A stretch of 64,000 bases of DNA from Ponticoccus alexandrii. GTDB lineage: Bacteria > Pseudomonadota > Alphaproteobacteria > Rhodobacterales > Rhodobacteraceae. A model generated the notes under the pieces. It searched no databases, was not told the DNA's origin, and saw nothing but the letters and a program-made list of their open reading frames with translations. The position numbers were made by a program, and so were the translations under genes. This document shows, in pieces, positions 29,773-38,452 of the stretch; position 1 is the first letter of the stretch; the number at the start of each line of letters is the position of its first letter. Where the stretch lies: NCBI RefSeq assembly GCF_016806125.1, contig NZ_CP047170.1, forward strand, positions 372,001 through 436,000, given 5' to 3'.

Positions 29773-29801
29773 GATATGAAAAAAGTTTTCCTAACAGTCA
29801 A
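29773..29801 (-). promoter_or_regulatory. mgsA promoter with GGAAAA element
   Basis: On the minus strand TTGACT (29801-29796) is followed by a 17-bp spacer and CATATC (29778-29773). The spacer holds AGGAAAACTTTTTT, identical over 14 bases to the element before the XRE-cupin gene (36387-36410) and close to the fdh promoter. Confidence 0.6.
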
Positions 29802-29840
29802 TGTGCGCGGGCGCCATCGTACGCCCGCGCTGGTTTTTCA

Positions 29841-30056
29841 TCAGTAGCGGTCGATGGTCTGCCGGATCTTCTCGGCCTCGCCCATGCGCCGCGCCTTCTC
29901 GAGGTGTTCGCCCTCGCGCACGAACTGGATCCGGTGCCACGCCAGCCAGAAGATCACGCCGACGATGGTCATTGGGATCTCCCAGCCCTGGAAGGGATAG
30001 ACCGCCGCCACATCCGCAAGATCGACGGCCCAGTTCTCGTATCCGATGGTAGACAT
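29841..30056 (-). CDS. 71-aa small membrane protein between amt and mgsA
   Basis: Starts MSTIGYENWAVDLADVAAVY, followed by one hydrophobic segment (about 27-42, IPMTIVGVIFWLAWHRIQFV) and a charged C-terminal helix (REGEHLEKARRMGEAEKIRQ). I do not recognise a named family. It begins 12 bp after amt and shares its transcript. A single-pass protein with a cytosolic basic/acidic tail next to an Amt could be an accessory of the transporter; that is inference from position only. Confidence 0.75.
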   Translation of the reverse strand: MSTIGYENWAVDLADVAAVYPFQGWEIPMTIVGVIFWLAWHRIQFVREGEHLEKARRMGEAEKIRQTIDRY

Positions 30057-30068
30057 ATGCCTTGCTCC

Positions 30069-31445
30069 TTACTCTGCAGGGGTGGTCCGGGAGGCCAGGT
30101 AGGCCTTGTCCGCTTCGATGATGTCTGTCTTGGCGTCTTCGTAGGCGTGGTGTTCCGCGTAATCGAGACCCTGCAGTTCCACCTCTTCGGGGATGCGCAG
30201 CACGCCCGCCGCAGCCTGCAGCTTCGCCACCACGAAGCCGGGCAGGAAGCCCAGGACGAAGAACATGATCACCGCGCCCAACGCGTTGCCCAGCGGGTTG
30301 ATCGTGGCGTAGCCCTCGAAGGGTGAGGAGGGCGCGCCCCACAGGACGAAGCCCGCGATGATCAGACCCACGACACCGGAATAGCCGTGCACTGCAACGG
30401 CCCCCACCGCGTCGTCCAGCTTGAACCGCCGTTCGACCCAGAAGTGTAGCTTGTACACGATCACGACACCCACGGCGCCGATCAGCATGGCCTGGATCGG
30501 GTGGTAGAGGTCATTGCCCGCCGAGGCGGTGATGATCCCGGCCAGCCCGCCCGAGAAGGTCCAGAAGGCATCGCCTTTCGACACCACATAAGCCGCCATC
30601 AGCCCGCCCGAGAGCGACATGAGGAAGTTGAAGGTGATCGCCGAGAGCGAGGTCGGGGCGAGATAGATGTTCGTCGCCGTCCAGGTGGTGCCGGTGATCT
30701 GGCCGCCGATGACCTCCGGAGAGATGACCGGCACGTTGCAGGCCGCGTAGAACCCCCAGAAGCCGGTGTAGATCAGGAAGATCCCGATCGTCAGCATCCA
30801 CGGATTGTGCGGAGGGATGTCACGCGGCGTGCCGTCCTTGGCGAACTTGCCGATGCGCGGCCCCAGCACCATGATGACTCCCAGCGCGTAGCCGCCGGCG
30901 ATGGCGTGGATCACGCCCGAGGCATAGGCGTCGTGGTAGCCGAGGTATTTCACCATCCAGCCGCCGTAGTGCCAGCCCCAGGCGGCGTCGATGATCCACC
31001 AGACCGAGCCGATCAGCACCGCGTGCACCCAGAGCGCCGAGGACCGGATGCGTTCGATCACCGAGCCCGAAACAATCGAGGCCGCGGTCCATGAGAACAG
31101 CAGGAAGGCCGCCCAGAACACGCCGGTGATGCGGTCCGAGAGGTTGGTCCCCATGGTCTGCGACCACGGCAGGTTGGCATCGCCCATCTCGTGGTCGAGA
31201 CCGCCGAAGAAGGGGAACATCGGGAAGGCCCAGTAGATCCACCAGCCGAAGAAGAAGAAGGTGACCGTGACCAGCGGAATCACCATGACGTTCTTCATGA
31301 GGGTGTGCATGTGGTTGCGCCGCCGGCTGGCGCCAACCTCGTACATGCAAAAGCCCACGTGGATCAAAAACATAAAGACCACGGTCACCCAGTAGTAGAA
31401 CTCGGTGAACACGGTCGTCAGCGCGTTCAGGTTGCCATCCATCAT
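30069..31445 (-). CDS. amt: Ammonium/methylammonium transporter (Amt/MEP)
   Basis: 458 aa with about 11 membrane segments. Amt hallmarks are kept: the Asp and first twin His in DAYASGVIHAIAGG and the second His in GAVAVHGYSGVVG. GGAGGAAA precedes the tandem ATG at 31445/31442; the longer frame to 31577 has no support. As first gene of the small ORF-mgsABC-gmaS unit it probably imports methylamine or recovers ammonium released in the pathway. The C-terminal tail is longer than usual and acidic. Confidence 0.93.
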   Translation of the reverse strand: MMDGNLNALTTVFTEFYYWVTVVFMFLIHVGFCMYEVGASRRRNHMHTLMKNVMVIPLVTVTFFFFGWWIYWAFPMFPFFGGLDHEMGDANLPWSQTMGTNLSDRITGVFWAAFLLFSWTAASIVSGSVIERIRSSALWVHAVLIGSVWWIIDAAWGWHYGGWMVKYLGYHDAYASGVIHAIAGGYALGVIMVLGPRIGKFAKDGTPRDIPPHNPWMLTIGIFLIYTGFWGFYAACNVPVISPEVIGGQITGTTWTATNIYLAPTSLSAITFNFLMSLSGGLMAAYVVSKGDAFWTFSGGLAGIITASAGNDLYHPIQAMLIGAVGVVIVYKLHFWVERRFKLDDAVGAVAVHGYSGVVGLIIAGFVLWGAPSSPFEGYATINPLGNALGAVIMFFVLGFLPGFVVAKLQAAAGVLRIPEEVELQGLDYAEHHAYEDAKTDIIEADKAYLASRTTPAE

Positions 31446-31680
31446 TTTCCTCCCTGATGGTAATTTTATTATCGGTAAAAAATGTTTCTTAAAGGGCGCC
31501 CAAAACAGGCGACGTGTCAACAGAATTCTATTTTCAAGGGGGCAGGGTGCCGCATGTCGAAAAATATGGCGGGCCAAGAGAAAACTTTCCCATTAGGAAA
31601 AAAATCTGAACGAAAGTGTTGATTTTTGCCGCGACTCGGGTCTGAATGCCGGGCAAGCTAACACCAATGGGAGGCGCGTT
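31446..31680. promoter_or_regulatory. Divergent amt / dmmD promoter region with two GGAAAA-type elements
   Basis: Near amt the plus strand reads GGTAAAAAATGTTTCTT (31474-31490). Near dmmD it reads GAAAACTTTCCC then ATTAGGAAAAAAAT (31580-31605), which includes TTTCCC-ATTA-GGAAAA, an inverted TTTnCC-N4-GGnAAA repeat also found before tmm. GATAAT on the minus strand may be the amt -10 box. Confidence 0.5.
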
Positions 31681-32826
31681 ATGGCCATCATTTACAGAAC
31701 TTCGGCGCTTGCTCCGCGCCACGCGGAGATCGGCGGGGAACTCGAGGACTGGAACGGCATGGGCACCGCGTGGTTCTACGACCACACGGACGAGCGGGCC
31801 GTGGCGGACTATGAGGCCGTGCGCACCAAGGCCGGGTTGATGGATGTCTCGGGGCTCAAGAAGATCCACCTGACCGGCCCGCATGCGGCCGCCGTGATCG
31901 ACCGCGCCACGACCCGCAACGTCGACAAGCTGATGCCGGGCCGCGCGGTCTATGCCTGCATGCTGAACGACGAGGGCAAGTTCATCGACGATTGCGTGAT
32001 CTACCGCATCTCGGTGAACCACTGGATGGTTGTGCATGGTACCGGCACCGGGAATGAATCGATTGCCTTGGCGGCCCATGGCAAGAACGTTGCGGTCATC
32101 TTCGACGATGACCTGCACGACATGTCGTTGCAGGGTCCGACCGCCGTAGATTTCCTTGCCAAGCACGTGCCGGGCATCCGCGATCTGGCCTATTTCGGGA
32201 TCGTTCAGACCAAGCTGTTCGGCTACCCGGTGATGATTTCACGCACCGGGTACACCGGCGAACGCGGATACGAGATCTTCTGCGAGGCGCGCCACGCCAT
32301 CGCGCTGTGGGACAACATTCTGAAGGACGGCGCCGACGAGGGCATCCGCCCTGTGCAGTTTTCGACGCTCGACCTGCTGCGGACCGAAAGCTACCTGCTG
32401 TTCTATCCCGGCGACAACTCGGAGACCTATCCCTTCAAGGACGAGCCCTGCGGCGACACGCTGTGGGAGCTGGGGCTGGAGTTCACGGTCTCTCCGGGCA
32501 AGACAGGTTTCCGCGGGGCAGAGAACCACTATGCCGCGGAGGGCAAGGAGCGCTTCAAGATCTACGGCGTCAAGCTGGAAGGTACGACCCCCGCCGACAT
32601 GGGCGCGGCGCTTGTGAAGAACGGCGAGACCGTGGGCGTCGTGACCTATGGCATGTACTCCAAGCTCAATGGCCACAACGTCGGCATCGCGCGGATGCCG
32701 GTGGATTGCGCCGTGCCGGGGACGAAGCTGACGGTGCGCAACGAGGACGGCACCGAGATCGCCTGCACCGCCGAGGAAATGCCCTTCTACGACAAGGACA
32801 AGTCGATCCGCACCGCAAAGGGCTGA
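31681..32826 (+). CDS. dmmD: GcvT-like THF-dependent aminomethyltransferase, dimethylamine cluster (DmmD-like)
   Basis: 381 aa of the GcvT/DMSP-demethylase fold. The N-terminal part has VRTKAGLMDVSGLKKIHLTG and MLNDEGKFIDDCVIYRI; the THF-site segment is SRTGYTGERGYEIF. These proteins accept a C1 group on THF. Being first in a cluster with dmmA, dmmB and dmmC it most likely traps formaldehyde from dimethylamine demethylation as methylene-THF. The dmmD name follows the dmmDABC gene order reported in roseobacters and is tentative. GGGAGG precedes the ATG. Confidence 0.82.
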   Translation: MAIIYRTSALAPRHAEIGGELEDWNGMGTAWFYDHTDERAVADYEAVRTKAGLMDVSGLKKIHLTGPHAAAVIDRATTRNVDKLMPGRAVYACMLNDEGKFIDDCVIYRISVNHWMVVHGTGTGNESIALAAHGKNVAVIFDDDLHDMSLQGPTAVDFLAKHVPGIRDLAYFGIVQTKLFGYPVMISRTGYTGERGYEIFCEARHAIALWDNILKDGADEGIRPVQFSTLDLLRTESYLLFYPGDNSETYPFKDEPCGDTLWELGLEFTVSPGKTGFRGAENHYAAEGKERFKIYGVKLEGTTPADMGAALVKNGETVGVVTYGMYSKLNGHNVGIARMPVDCAVPGTKLTVRNEDGTEIACTAEEMPFYDKDKSIRTAKG

Positions 32827-32835
32827 TTGTCGGCA

Positions 32836-32861
32836 GGGGGCGCCTTTCAAAGGGCGCCCCC
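32836..32861 (+). terminator. Intra-operon hairpin between dmmD and dmmA
   Basis: GGGGGCGCC (32836-32844), 8-nt loop, GGCGCCCCC (32853-32861), then CTTACC. No T-run. It may attenuate expression of dmmABC or stabilise the dmmD message. Confidence 0.45.
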
Positions 32862-32927
32862 TTACCGTTTCAATGGCCCGGCCCTCAGGGGGGCCAGTCG
32901 CAGCAGCAAGATGGAGCAGCCACCGCG

Positions 32928-33530
32928 ATGTCAAAGTTCCAGTTTCCAGAGAGCATCCAGAGCCGCCCGGTCTACGGCACCCTCGCGCCGCGCCCGGGCA
33001 AGGGCCACCTGATGATCGCGGACGCCGAGGGCGCCGAGGCGCTTCTCGATCTCGCCGCGCAGGACGCGGGCCTGATGGCCAGCGCCCATGTGATTTATAT
33101 CCCCAAGGGCACCGGTTTCGCGGACCGCCTGCGTGCGCTGAACCCCGCGCAGTTCCACGAGGGGCCGAGCTATGCCGCCGCCCTCCCGCGCCTGCGCCGG
33201 GTGCTGTCGGACGCGCATATGGGGCTGCAGGTCTACCTCGCCGGAACCGAGGGGCTGATGGGCCAGGCCATGAACGAGGCCATGGCCGCGGGCATCCCGC
33301 AGGGCGCCATCCAGACCGAACACCGCGGATCCGTCGCGCGCCGCATGCAATGCGTCCACTGCAAGGGCATCACCGAGGACGTCATGACCGACCCCTTCAC
33401 CTGTTCCCACTGCGGGCTGAACCTGTTTGTGCGCGACCACTACTCGCGCCGCCTCGCCGCCTTTCAGGGCGTCTGCATCGACGCCGAGGACCCGGGCAAC
33501 GTCCCCGACCCGGTGAGGCTCTACTCATGA
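32928..33530 (+). CDS. dmmA: Dimethylamine monooxygenase, DmmA-like subunit (zinc-ribbon-like)
   Basis: 200 aa. The body has no motif I can name, but the C-terminal third carries CVHCKGITEDV ... CSHCGLNLFVRDHYS, two CxxC pairs that could bind Zn or Fe in a ribbon or rubredoxin-like fold. This matches the family annotated as DmmA of dimethylamine monooxygenase. The gene overlaps dmmB by 4 bp and lies between the GcvT-like gene and the reductase. Function is by cluster membership and family resemblance. Confidence 0.82.
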   Translation: MSKFQFPESIQSRPVYGTLAPRPGKGHLMIADAEGAEALLDLAAQDAGLMASAHVIYIPKGTGFADRLRALNPAQFHEGPSYAAALPRLRRVLSDAHMGLQVYLAGTEGLMGQAMNEAMAAGIPQGAIQTEHRGSVARRMQCVHCKGITEDVMTDPFTCSHCGLNLFVRDHYSRRLAAFQGVCIDAEDPGNVPDPVRLYS

Positions 33531-34513
33531 GCGCCGCCCCCCAGAAAGCCCGCGCCGGCGCCGAGCGCATCGCCGTCACCGTCTCGGCCGTGGTCCCGCT
33601 CAACGACCTCGTCACCCGCTTCGAGTTCACCCGCACCGACGGCAAGCCCTTTCCGCCCTTCTCGGCGGGCGCCCATACCGTCATCGAGATGAAGGACGGC
33701 GACCGCACCCGCCTGAACCCCTATTCGCTGATGTCCGACCCCGCCGACCCCTCCCGGTATGCGATTTCCGTGCGCCGCGACGACGCCGGACGCGGCGGCT
33801 CGCTCTTCATGCACCGCAATGTCCGCGTCGGCGACGCCATGACGCTCAGCTACCCGGTCAACCTCTTCGCGCTCGACCTGCGGGCGCGCAAACATGTCTT
33901 CCTCGCCGGCGGCATCGGCATCACACCCTTCCTCGCCATGATCGCGCAACTCGACCGCATGGGCGGCCGCTGGGAGCTGCATTACGCCGCCCGCAGCGCC
34001 GCGCTCGCCTCCTACGCGGACGAGCTGACCGCCCGCCACCCGGCCCGCGTGCATGTCTACCACGACGACCAGGACCAGGCGCTGCCGCTCGCGGACCTGC
34101 TCGACGGCCAGCCCTTGGGCACCCATGTCTACGTCTGCGGCCCCGCCGGCATGATCGACTGGGTCCACACCACCGCCCGCGCCCACGGCTGGCCCGACGA
34201 GGCCGTCCACTCCGAGGAATTCCTCGCGCCCCAGCCCGGCAAACCCTTCGAGGTGCGGCTCTGCCGCTCGGACATCACCATCCAGGTCGGCGAACACGAG
34301 AGCCTGCTCGAGGCCATGGAACGCTGCGGCGTCGAGGCCCCCTTCCTCTGCCGCGGCGGCGCCTGCGGACAATGCGAGACCGACGTCATCGAGGCGGACG
34401 GCACCTTCGTCCACCGCGACCACTGGCTGGAGGACGAAGACCACGCCTCCGGCAAGAAGATCATGCCCTGCGTCAGCCGCTTCGTCGGCAAGACGCTGGT
34501 TCTGGACCGGTAA
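33527..34513 (+). CDS. dmmB: Dimethylamine monooxygenase reductase (PDR/VanB family)
   Basis: 328 aa. An FMN/FAD domain (RLNPYSLMSDPAD), an NAD domain (VFLAGGIGITPFLAMIAQ, YVCGPAGM) and a C-terminal plant-type [2Fe-2S] ferredoxin (CRGGACGQCETD ... CVSR) occur in the order of phthalate dioxygenase reductases. It would deliver electrons from NAD(P)H to the heme-type oxygenase component encoded next. Linked to dmmA by ATGA. Confidence 0.9.
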   Translation: MSAAPQKARAGAERIAVTVSAVVPLNDLVTRFEFTRTDGKPFPPFSAGAHTVIEMKDGDRTRLNPYSLMSDPADPSRYAISVRRDDAGRGGSLFMHRNVRVGDAMTLSYPVNLFALDLRARKHVFLAGGIGITPFLAMIAQLDRMGGRWELHYAARSAALASYADELTARHPARVHVYHDDQDQALPLADLLDGQPLGTHVYVCGPAGMIDWVHTTARAHGWPDEAVHSEEFLAPQPGKPFEVRLCRSDITIQVGEHESLLEAMERCGVEAPFLCRGGACGQCETDVIEADGTFVHRDHWLEDEDHASGKKIMPCVSRFVGKTLVLDR

Positions 34514-34524
34514 GGAGCCCCGAG

Positions 34525-35592
34525 ATGACCATCCAGTTCAACGAAGAGACCTTCCGAGACGACTATTCCTTCCGCAATTCCGCATGGGCGATCAAACGCT
34601 TCCCCTTCCCGTTCCACGAAGACAGCTACATGTATTCGGTCAACATGGAGCAGCACCGCGGCGGACCCGAGGGCTCGGTCTACGAGAAGCGCTTCGACCT
34701 CGACGAGCACTACCTCTCCGAGATGCAGGATCGCGCGCTGGTGCTCGCCGAGGACCCGCTGCGCTGCCAGTCGCTGCCGCATATGACCCTCGCCGGCTGG
34801 GACACCCTCGAGCTCATCATGGTGTCGAAGTCCGAGGACTACCCCGACCTCTTCCAGCTGCACCGCGACGGCGACCGCTGGCGCTGGGTCAACAAGCCCA
34901 TGGGCATCGACCACAGCTTTACCTTCCTCGACGAGACCACGCTGCCCTGCGGCCCGCTGGAATATATCACCCGCCAGACACAGGGCGATTTCGCCGTGCT
35001 CGACCAGCGCGACGATATGCTGTGGATGGACGCGGGCATGGTGACGACGCAGGCCGACTGGAGCCTCGATTTCGACATCGGCATGAACTTCTTCGAATGG
35101 CACGCCCCGGTGCCGCTGGCGCATGAGATGGGCATCTTCAAACGCGCGCTGAAGTTTCTGCTGAACGTCCAGCAGGGCGCCCCGGCACGGCGGCTGAACT
35201 GGACCATGACCGTCAACCCGCTGCTCGATACCAGCCCCGAGAACTACCACAAATGGGGTATCCAGAAGACCACGCTGACGCCTGAGAACATCGGGGCCAA
35301 GCAGCACCTGCGCGTCGAGTTGCAGACCTTCTTCCGGCTGCCGCGCTCGAACGCGCTGCTCTTCCCGATCCGCTGTTACCTGATCGCCTTCCAGGACATC
35401 GTAACGGTGCCGAAATGGGGCCGCCGCCTGCACCGGGTCGTGCGCGACCTGCCCGAGGAGCTGGCCACATACAAGGGCTTCATCGACAACCGGCCGATGA
35501 TGCTGGACTACCTCTCGGAATACGACGACGGTCTGCCCACCAGTCCCGGCGTCTGGCCCGATCTGGACAGCGAACCACCGCTGCAACGTTGA
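34525..35592 (+). CDS. dmmC: Dimethylamine monooxygenase, heme-dependent oxidative N-demethylase-like subunit (DUF3445)
   Basis: 355 aa of the DUF3445/HODM alpha-like family. Recognisable segments are FPFPFHEDSYMYSVNM near the start, QDIVTVPKWGRRLHRVVRDL and the C-terminal NRPMMLDYLSEYDD. It is taken as the catalytic part of the dimethylamine monooxygenase that makes methylamine and formaldehyde. The heme ligand cannot be pointed out from sequence alone. AGGAG precedes the ATG; a strong terminator follows. Confidence 0.85.
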   Translation: MTIQFNEETFRDDYSFRNSAWAIKRFPFPFHEDSYMYSVNMEQHRGGPEGSVYEKRFDLDEHYLSEMQDRALVLAEDPLRCQSLPHMTLAGWDTLELIMVSKSEDYPDLFQLHRDGDRWRWVNKPMGIDHSFTFLDETTLPCGPLEYITRQTQGDFAVLDQRDDMLWMDAGMVTTQADWSLDFDIGMNFFEWHAPVPLAHEMGIFKRALKFLLNVQQGAPARRLNWTMTVNPLLDTSPENYHKWGIQKTTLTPENIGAKQHLRVELQTFFRLPRSNALLFPIRCYLIAFQDIVTVPKWGRRLHRVVRDLPEELATYKGFIDNRPMMLDYLSEYDDGLPTSPGVWPDLDSEPPLQR

Positions 35593-35604
35593 CATCCGCA
35601 GGGA

Positions 35605-35642
35605 GCCCGGAAACTTTGAGAGTTTCCGGGCCGGTTTCTTTG
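35605..35642. terminator. Strong terminator after dmmC
   Basis: GCCCGGAAACT (35605-35615), 5-nt loop, AGTTTCCGGGC (35621-35631), then a T-rich GGTTTCTTT. A second near-perfect palindrome GGTTTCTTTGAAAGAAACC covers 35633-35651. Together they separate dmmC from the converging XRE gene. Confidence 0.8.
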
Positions 35643-35659
35643 AAAGAAACCTGTGCCCT

Positions 35660-36307
35660 TCAGGTGCGTTGCGGGTAGCTGATGATCGACAGATAGCGGA
35701 TCGGGAAGCGGATCAGCTCTTCGGGTCCGTGCGGTGCGTCGGCGTCGAAAAACAGCGTGTCCCCGGGCTCCAGCCGGTACGTGTCCGAGCCGTGGCGGTA
35801 GCCGACACAACCCTCCAGCATGTAGATCGTTTCGATCCCGTCGTGCTGAAAGGTCTTGAAGGTGTCGGATTCGTTATTCAGCACGATCAGGTAGGGTTCT
35901 ACGATTACCCCGCTGGAGTTCGCACCGATATGGCCGAGCAGATTGTATTGATGCCCCGAGCGCGTACCCGCCCGCTCGATCTCGACCCCCTGGCCTGCCT
36001 TGGTGTGCACTGCCTCGCGCCGCTCCTCGAAGCCCTTGAAAAAGGCCGTCAACGGCACCGATAGCGCATTTGCAAGCGTCTGCAGGGTGGTCAGAGAGGG
36101 CGAGGTGTTGCCGTTCTCGATCTTCGACAGCATTCCGATCGACAGGTTCGTCAAGCCAGACAGCTCTGCCACGGTTATGTTCTGCTTCTTGCGGTAAGCG
36201 CGGACTTCGCGGCCGATGGCGACTTCAAGAACCTTCTCGCGCTCCTCGCGAAGACTGTGGGGATCCTGGATGAGCTTGGTCATGGCCTTGGGGGTGTCAA
36301 CTTTCAT
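35660..36307 (-). CDS. XRE-family regulator with C-terminal cupin domain
   Basis: 215 aa. The HTH_3 domain (about 32-87: IGREVRAYRKKQNITVAELS ... LSKIENGNTSPSLTTLQTLA) is followed by a cupin sensor domain (about 110-215: GIETIYMLEGCVGYRHG, RLEPGDTLFFDADAPHGPEE). Such regulators bind small metabolites in the cupin. It sits between dmm and tmm, and its own promoter carries the GGAAAA element, so autoregulation and control of the methylamine units are likely (inference). ATG 36307 gives the family length; the frame extends to 36607 without support. Confidence 0.9.
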   Translation of the reverse strand: MKVDTPKAMTKLIQDPHSLREEREKVLEVAIGREVRAYRKKQNITVAELSGLTNLSIGMLSKIENGNTSPSLTTLQTLANALSVPLTAFFKGFEERREAVHTKAGQGVEIERAGTRSGHQYNLLGHIGANSSGVIVEPYLIVLNNESDTFKTFQHDGIETIYMLEGCVGYRHGSDTYRLEPGDTLFFDADAPHGPEELIRFPIRYLSIISYPQRT

Positions 36308-36386
36308 GCCTGCATATCCCTCGCTGAAATCACTGAATTGGGCAACGTCCACAGTTCTTACTATTAGCAAAATTTCACTGCATTGC

Positions 36387-36438
36387 AAAAAAGTTTTCCT
36401 GTGGTTAAAGAAATGGTCTGATTGGTTCAATTGGCCCG
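36387..36438 (-). promoter_or_regulatory. Promoter region of the XRE-cupin gene: GGAAAA element and ATTGGT repeats
   Basis: Minus strand: TTTAACCACAGGAAAAC then TTTTTTGCAATG (36410-36387), sharing AGGAAAACTTTTTT with the mgsA promoter. Just upstream, the plus strand reads TGGTCTGATTGGTTCAATTGG (36414-36434 region), with motifs also seen before tmm and amt2. Confidence 0.5.
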
Positions 36439-37076
36439 AAGCTCGTAGGGATTGAGCCGACTCTTGCCGCACAATCGTGGCGCGTGCCGCTGACCTGCGC
36501 ATTCGCGCTGCCGCGAGCGACGGTCGAAGGCTCTGGCGGATCCGCCTTGCGTGGCTCTTGGGCTGACGGACGCAGAGCCTCTGTTTCGTGTTTCCGATAG
36601 GCCGCACCGGCCCTTGGTCTTATGGGAAGACGCCAGGAAAAGACCGGCGGCCCGATTCCGGTTTTGTCGATGCGCTGTTGGGGATGTGTCGCACTCGGTC
36701 AAACGCGCTCGCGGGCGCACCAAGGGAGCAGGCCAAAGCAACCGGTTGTGTGGCGCGGCCATTGGTTCGAAGTGGTTCACCTCGTAGTGAGCGACGCCGC
36801 GGCCCGTTGATTCTTTGAAATAATTTTTCTCGTGAAGCTTCCGGAATCTGCCCCGAGCGCGGCCAGAATCGGGTTCATTGATCGCTGCTCCAGCACCACC
36901 CATCGATCACAGAAGGCCCTCGCCGACGCTCTGGCGGGATCGTGTGTGTGGTTATCAGCGGCGGGGCGGTCCTGACCGGATCTGGGCAGGGCTCGACGAT
37001 CCGTGATCCTGCACCGCAAAAGGGGTGCCGATGCCAAGGGGCCCGGGGCGCTTTGTGGCGCGCCCCGGGAGCCGGA
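36439..37076. other. 638-bp intergenic, no gene recognised
   Basis: Several short open frames on both strands lack Shine-Dalgarno sequences, conserved motifs or known relatives. Base composition is less GC-biased than in the flanking genes, so this may be degraded DNA. Confidence 0.5.
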
Positions 37077-38426
37077 TCAGTTCTGGAGGTAGGCCGCCAT
37101 GCTGTCGTCCAGCGCGTCCTTCCACGGGGTGTGGTGCACCGGGGCCATGGTTCCGGTCATCACCGACTTGTAGCGGTTGTTGCGGAAGCCCATGATGTCC
37201 TCGGCCTTGTGCTTCTTCCACTGGAAGAAGGCCTCTGATGCGCCGTCAATGTCGAAGCTGGGATAATCGGTCTCTGCCACCAGTTCCTTGATGTAGTCGG
37301 CCTGATAGAGGATCGCGTATTTCACGTCGTCGTCTATTTCCTCGCGCTCTTCGCGTTCCTTCACATCGGCCAGCATCTGCTCTTTGGTGACGCCCGAGAG
37401 GTCGATCTTGCCCATGATCGCGTCGCGCACCCACCAGGCCTGCGCGTCGAACATGTTGAAGGTGAACCACTGGTCCTGCATGCCGAGGTAAAAGAGCTTG
37501 GGATTGTTGACGAAGGCGACGCCCTTGTAGAGATCTGCCGTGGCAAGCCGGTTGGCTGTCTTCAGGCGCAGGTCGTCGGGCAGGAAGTTGAAGAAGTGCT
37601 TGTACCCGGTGCACAGGATGATCGCCTGCACCTCTTTGGAGGTGCCGTCCGAGAAGTGGACGGTGTTCCCGCTGACCTTCTCCATCGCGGGCTTTTCTTC
37701 CCAGTTGTCGGGCCAGTTGAAGCCCATGGGCGCCGAGCGGTAGCACGATGTGATCGACTTCGCGCCGTATTTCCAGCACTGGGAGCCGATGTCCTCGGCA
37801 GAGTAGGACGAGCCGACGACGAGGATGTCCTTGCCAGAGAACTCGCGCGCGTCGCGGAAGTCATGGGCGTGCACAAGGCGGCCATTGAACGACTCGAAGC
37901 CTTCGTAATAGGGCACGTTCGGCGTCGAGAAGTGGCCGGACGCGCAGATCACGTGATCGAAGTCTTCCGAGTAGACGTGGTCCTTGGTGTGGTCGTGCAC
38001 GGTCACGGTGAAGAGGCCGGTGCCTTCGTCGTAGCTGACCCAGCGCACGGCGGTGTTGAAGCGGATCTGGTCGCGGACGCCGGCCTGCAGGACGCGGCCC
38101 TCGATATAGTCGAAGAGCACGGCGCGGGGCGGGTAAGAGGCAATCTGCTTTCCGAAGTGCTCTTCAAAGGAATAGTCTGCGAATTCAAGGCCTTCCTTCG
38201 GACCGTTCGACCAAAGGTAACGGTACATCGAGCAGTGGACCGGCTCGCCGTTCTCGTCCAACCCGGTGCGCCACGTGTAGTTCCACAGCCCGCCCCAGTT
38301 GTCCTGCTTTTCGAAGCAGACCACCTCGGGGACCTCTTCTCCCTTTGACGCGGCCGATTGGAACGCGCGAAGCTGGGCAAGGCCGGACGGTCCGGCACCG
38401 ATGATCGCAACCCGTTTCTTGGTCAT
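37077..38426 (-). CDS. tmm: Trimethylamine monooxygenase (flavin-containing monooxygenase)
   Basis: 449 aa. The FAD motif [13 protein letters not shown] lies at the N-terminus, the NADPH motif [10 protein letters not shown] in the middle, and between them the FMO fingerprint [24 protein letters not shown] is the second FMO signature. The length and neighbours (Tdm, Dmm, gmaS, mgs) identify bacterial Tmm, which oxidises trimethylamine to TMAO with NADPH and O2. It is transcribed leftward from a region shared with the divergent binding-protein gene. Confidence 0.93.
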   Translation of the reverse strand: MTKKRVAIIGAGPSGLAQLRAFQSAASKGEEVPEVVCFEKQDNWGGLWNYTWRTGLDENGEPVHCSMYRYLWSNGPKEGLEFADYSFEEHFGKQIASYPPRAVLFDYIEGRVLQAGVRDQIRFNTAVRWVSYDEGTGLFTVTVHDHTKDHVYSEDFDHVICASGHFSTPNVPYYEGFESFNGRLVHAHDFRDAREFSGKDILVVGSSYSAEDIGSQCWKYGAKSITSCYRSAPMGFNWPDNWEEKPAMEKVSGNTVHFSDGTSKEVQAIILCTGYKHFFNFLPDDLRLKTANRLATADLYKGVAFVNNPKLFYLGMQDQWFTFNMFDAQAWWVRDAIMGKIDLSGVTKEQMLADVKEREEREEIDDDVKYAILYQADYIKELVAETDYPSFDIDGASEAFFQWKKHKAEDIMGFRNNRYKSVMTGTMAPVHHTPWKDALDDSMAAYLQN

Positions 38427-38452
38427 TTCAGACTCCCATGCTGATCAGGATT

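Noticed and set aside
31446-31577. Longer start for amt (44 extra codons)
   Set aside because: The extension is basic, lacks membrane character and overlaps the promoter region; the ATG at 31445 has a good Shine-Dalgarno sequence.
36551-36818. Three overlapping 62-78 codon frames between the XRE and tmm genes
   Set aside because: They overlap each other in different frames, have no ribosome-binding site and look like random GC-rich open frames.
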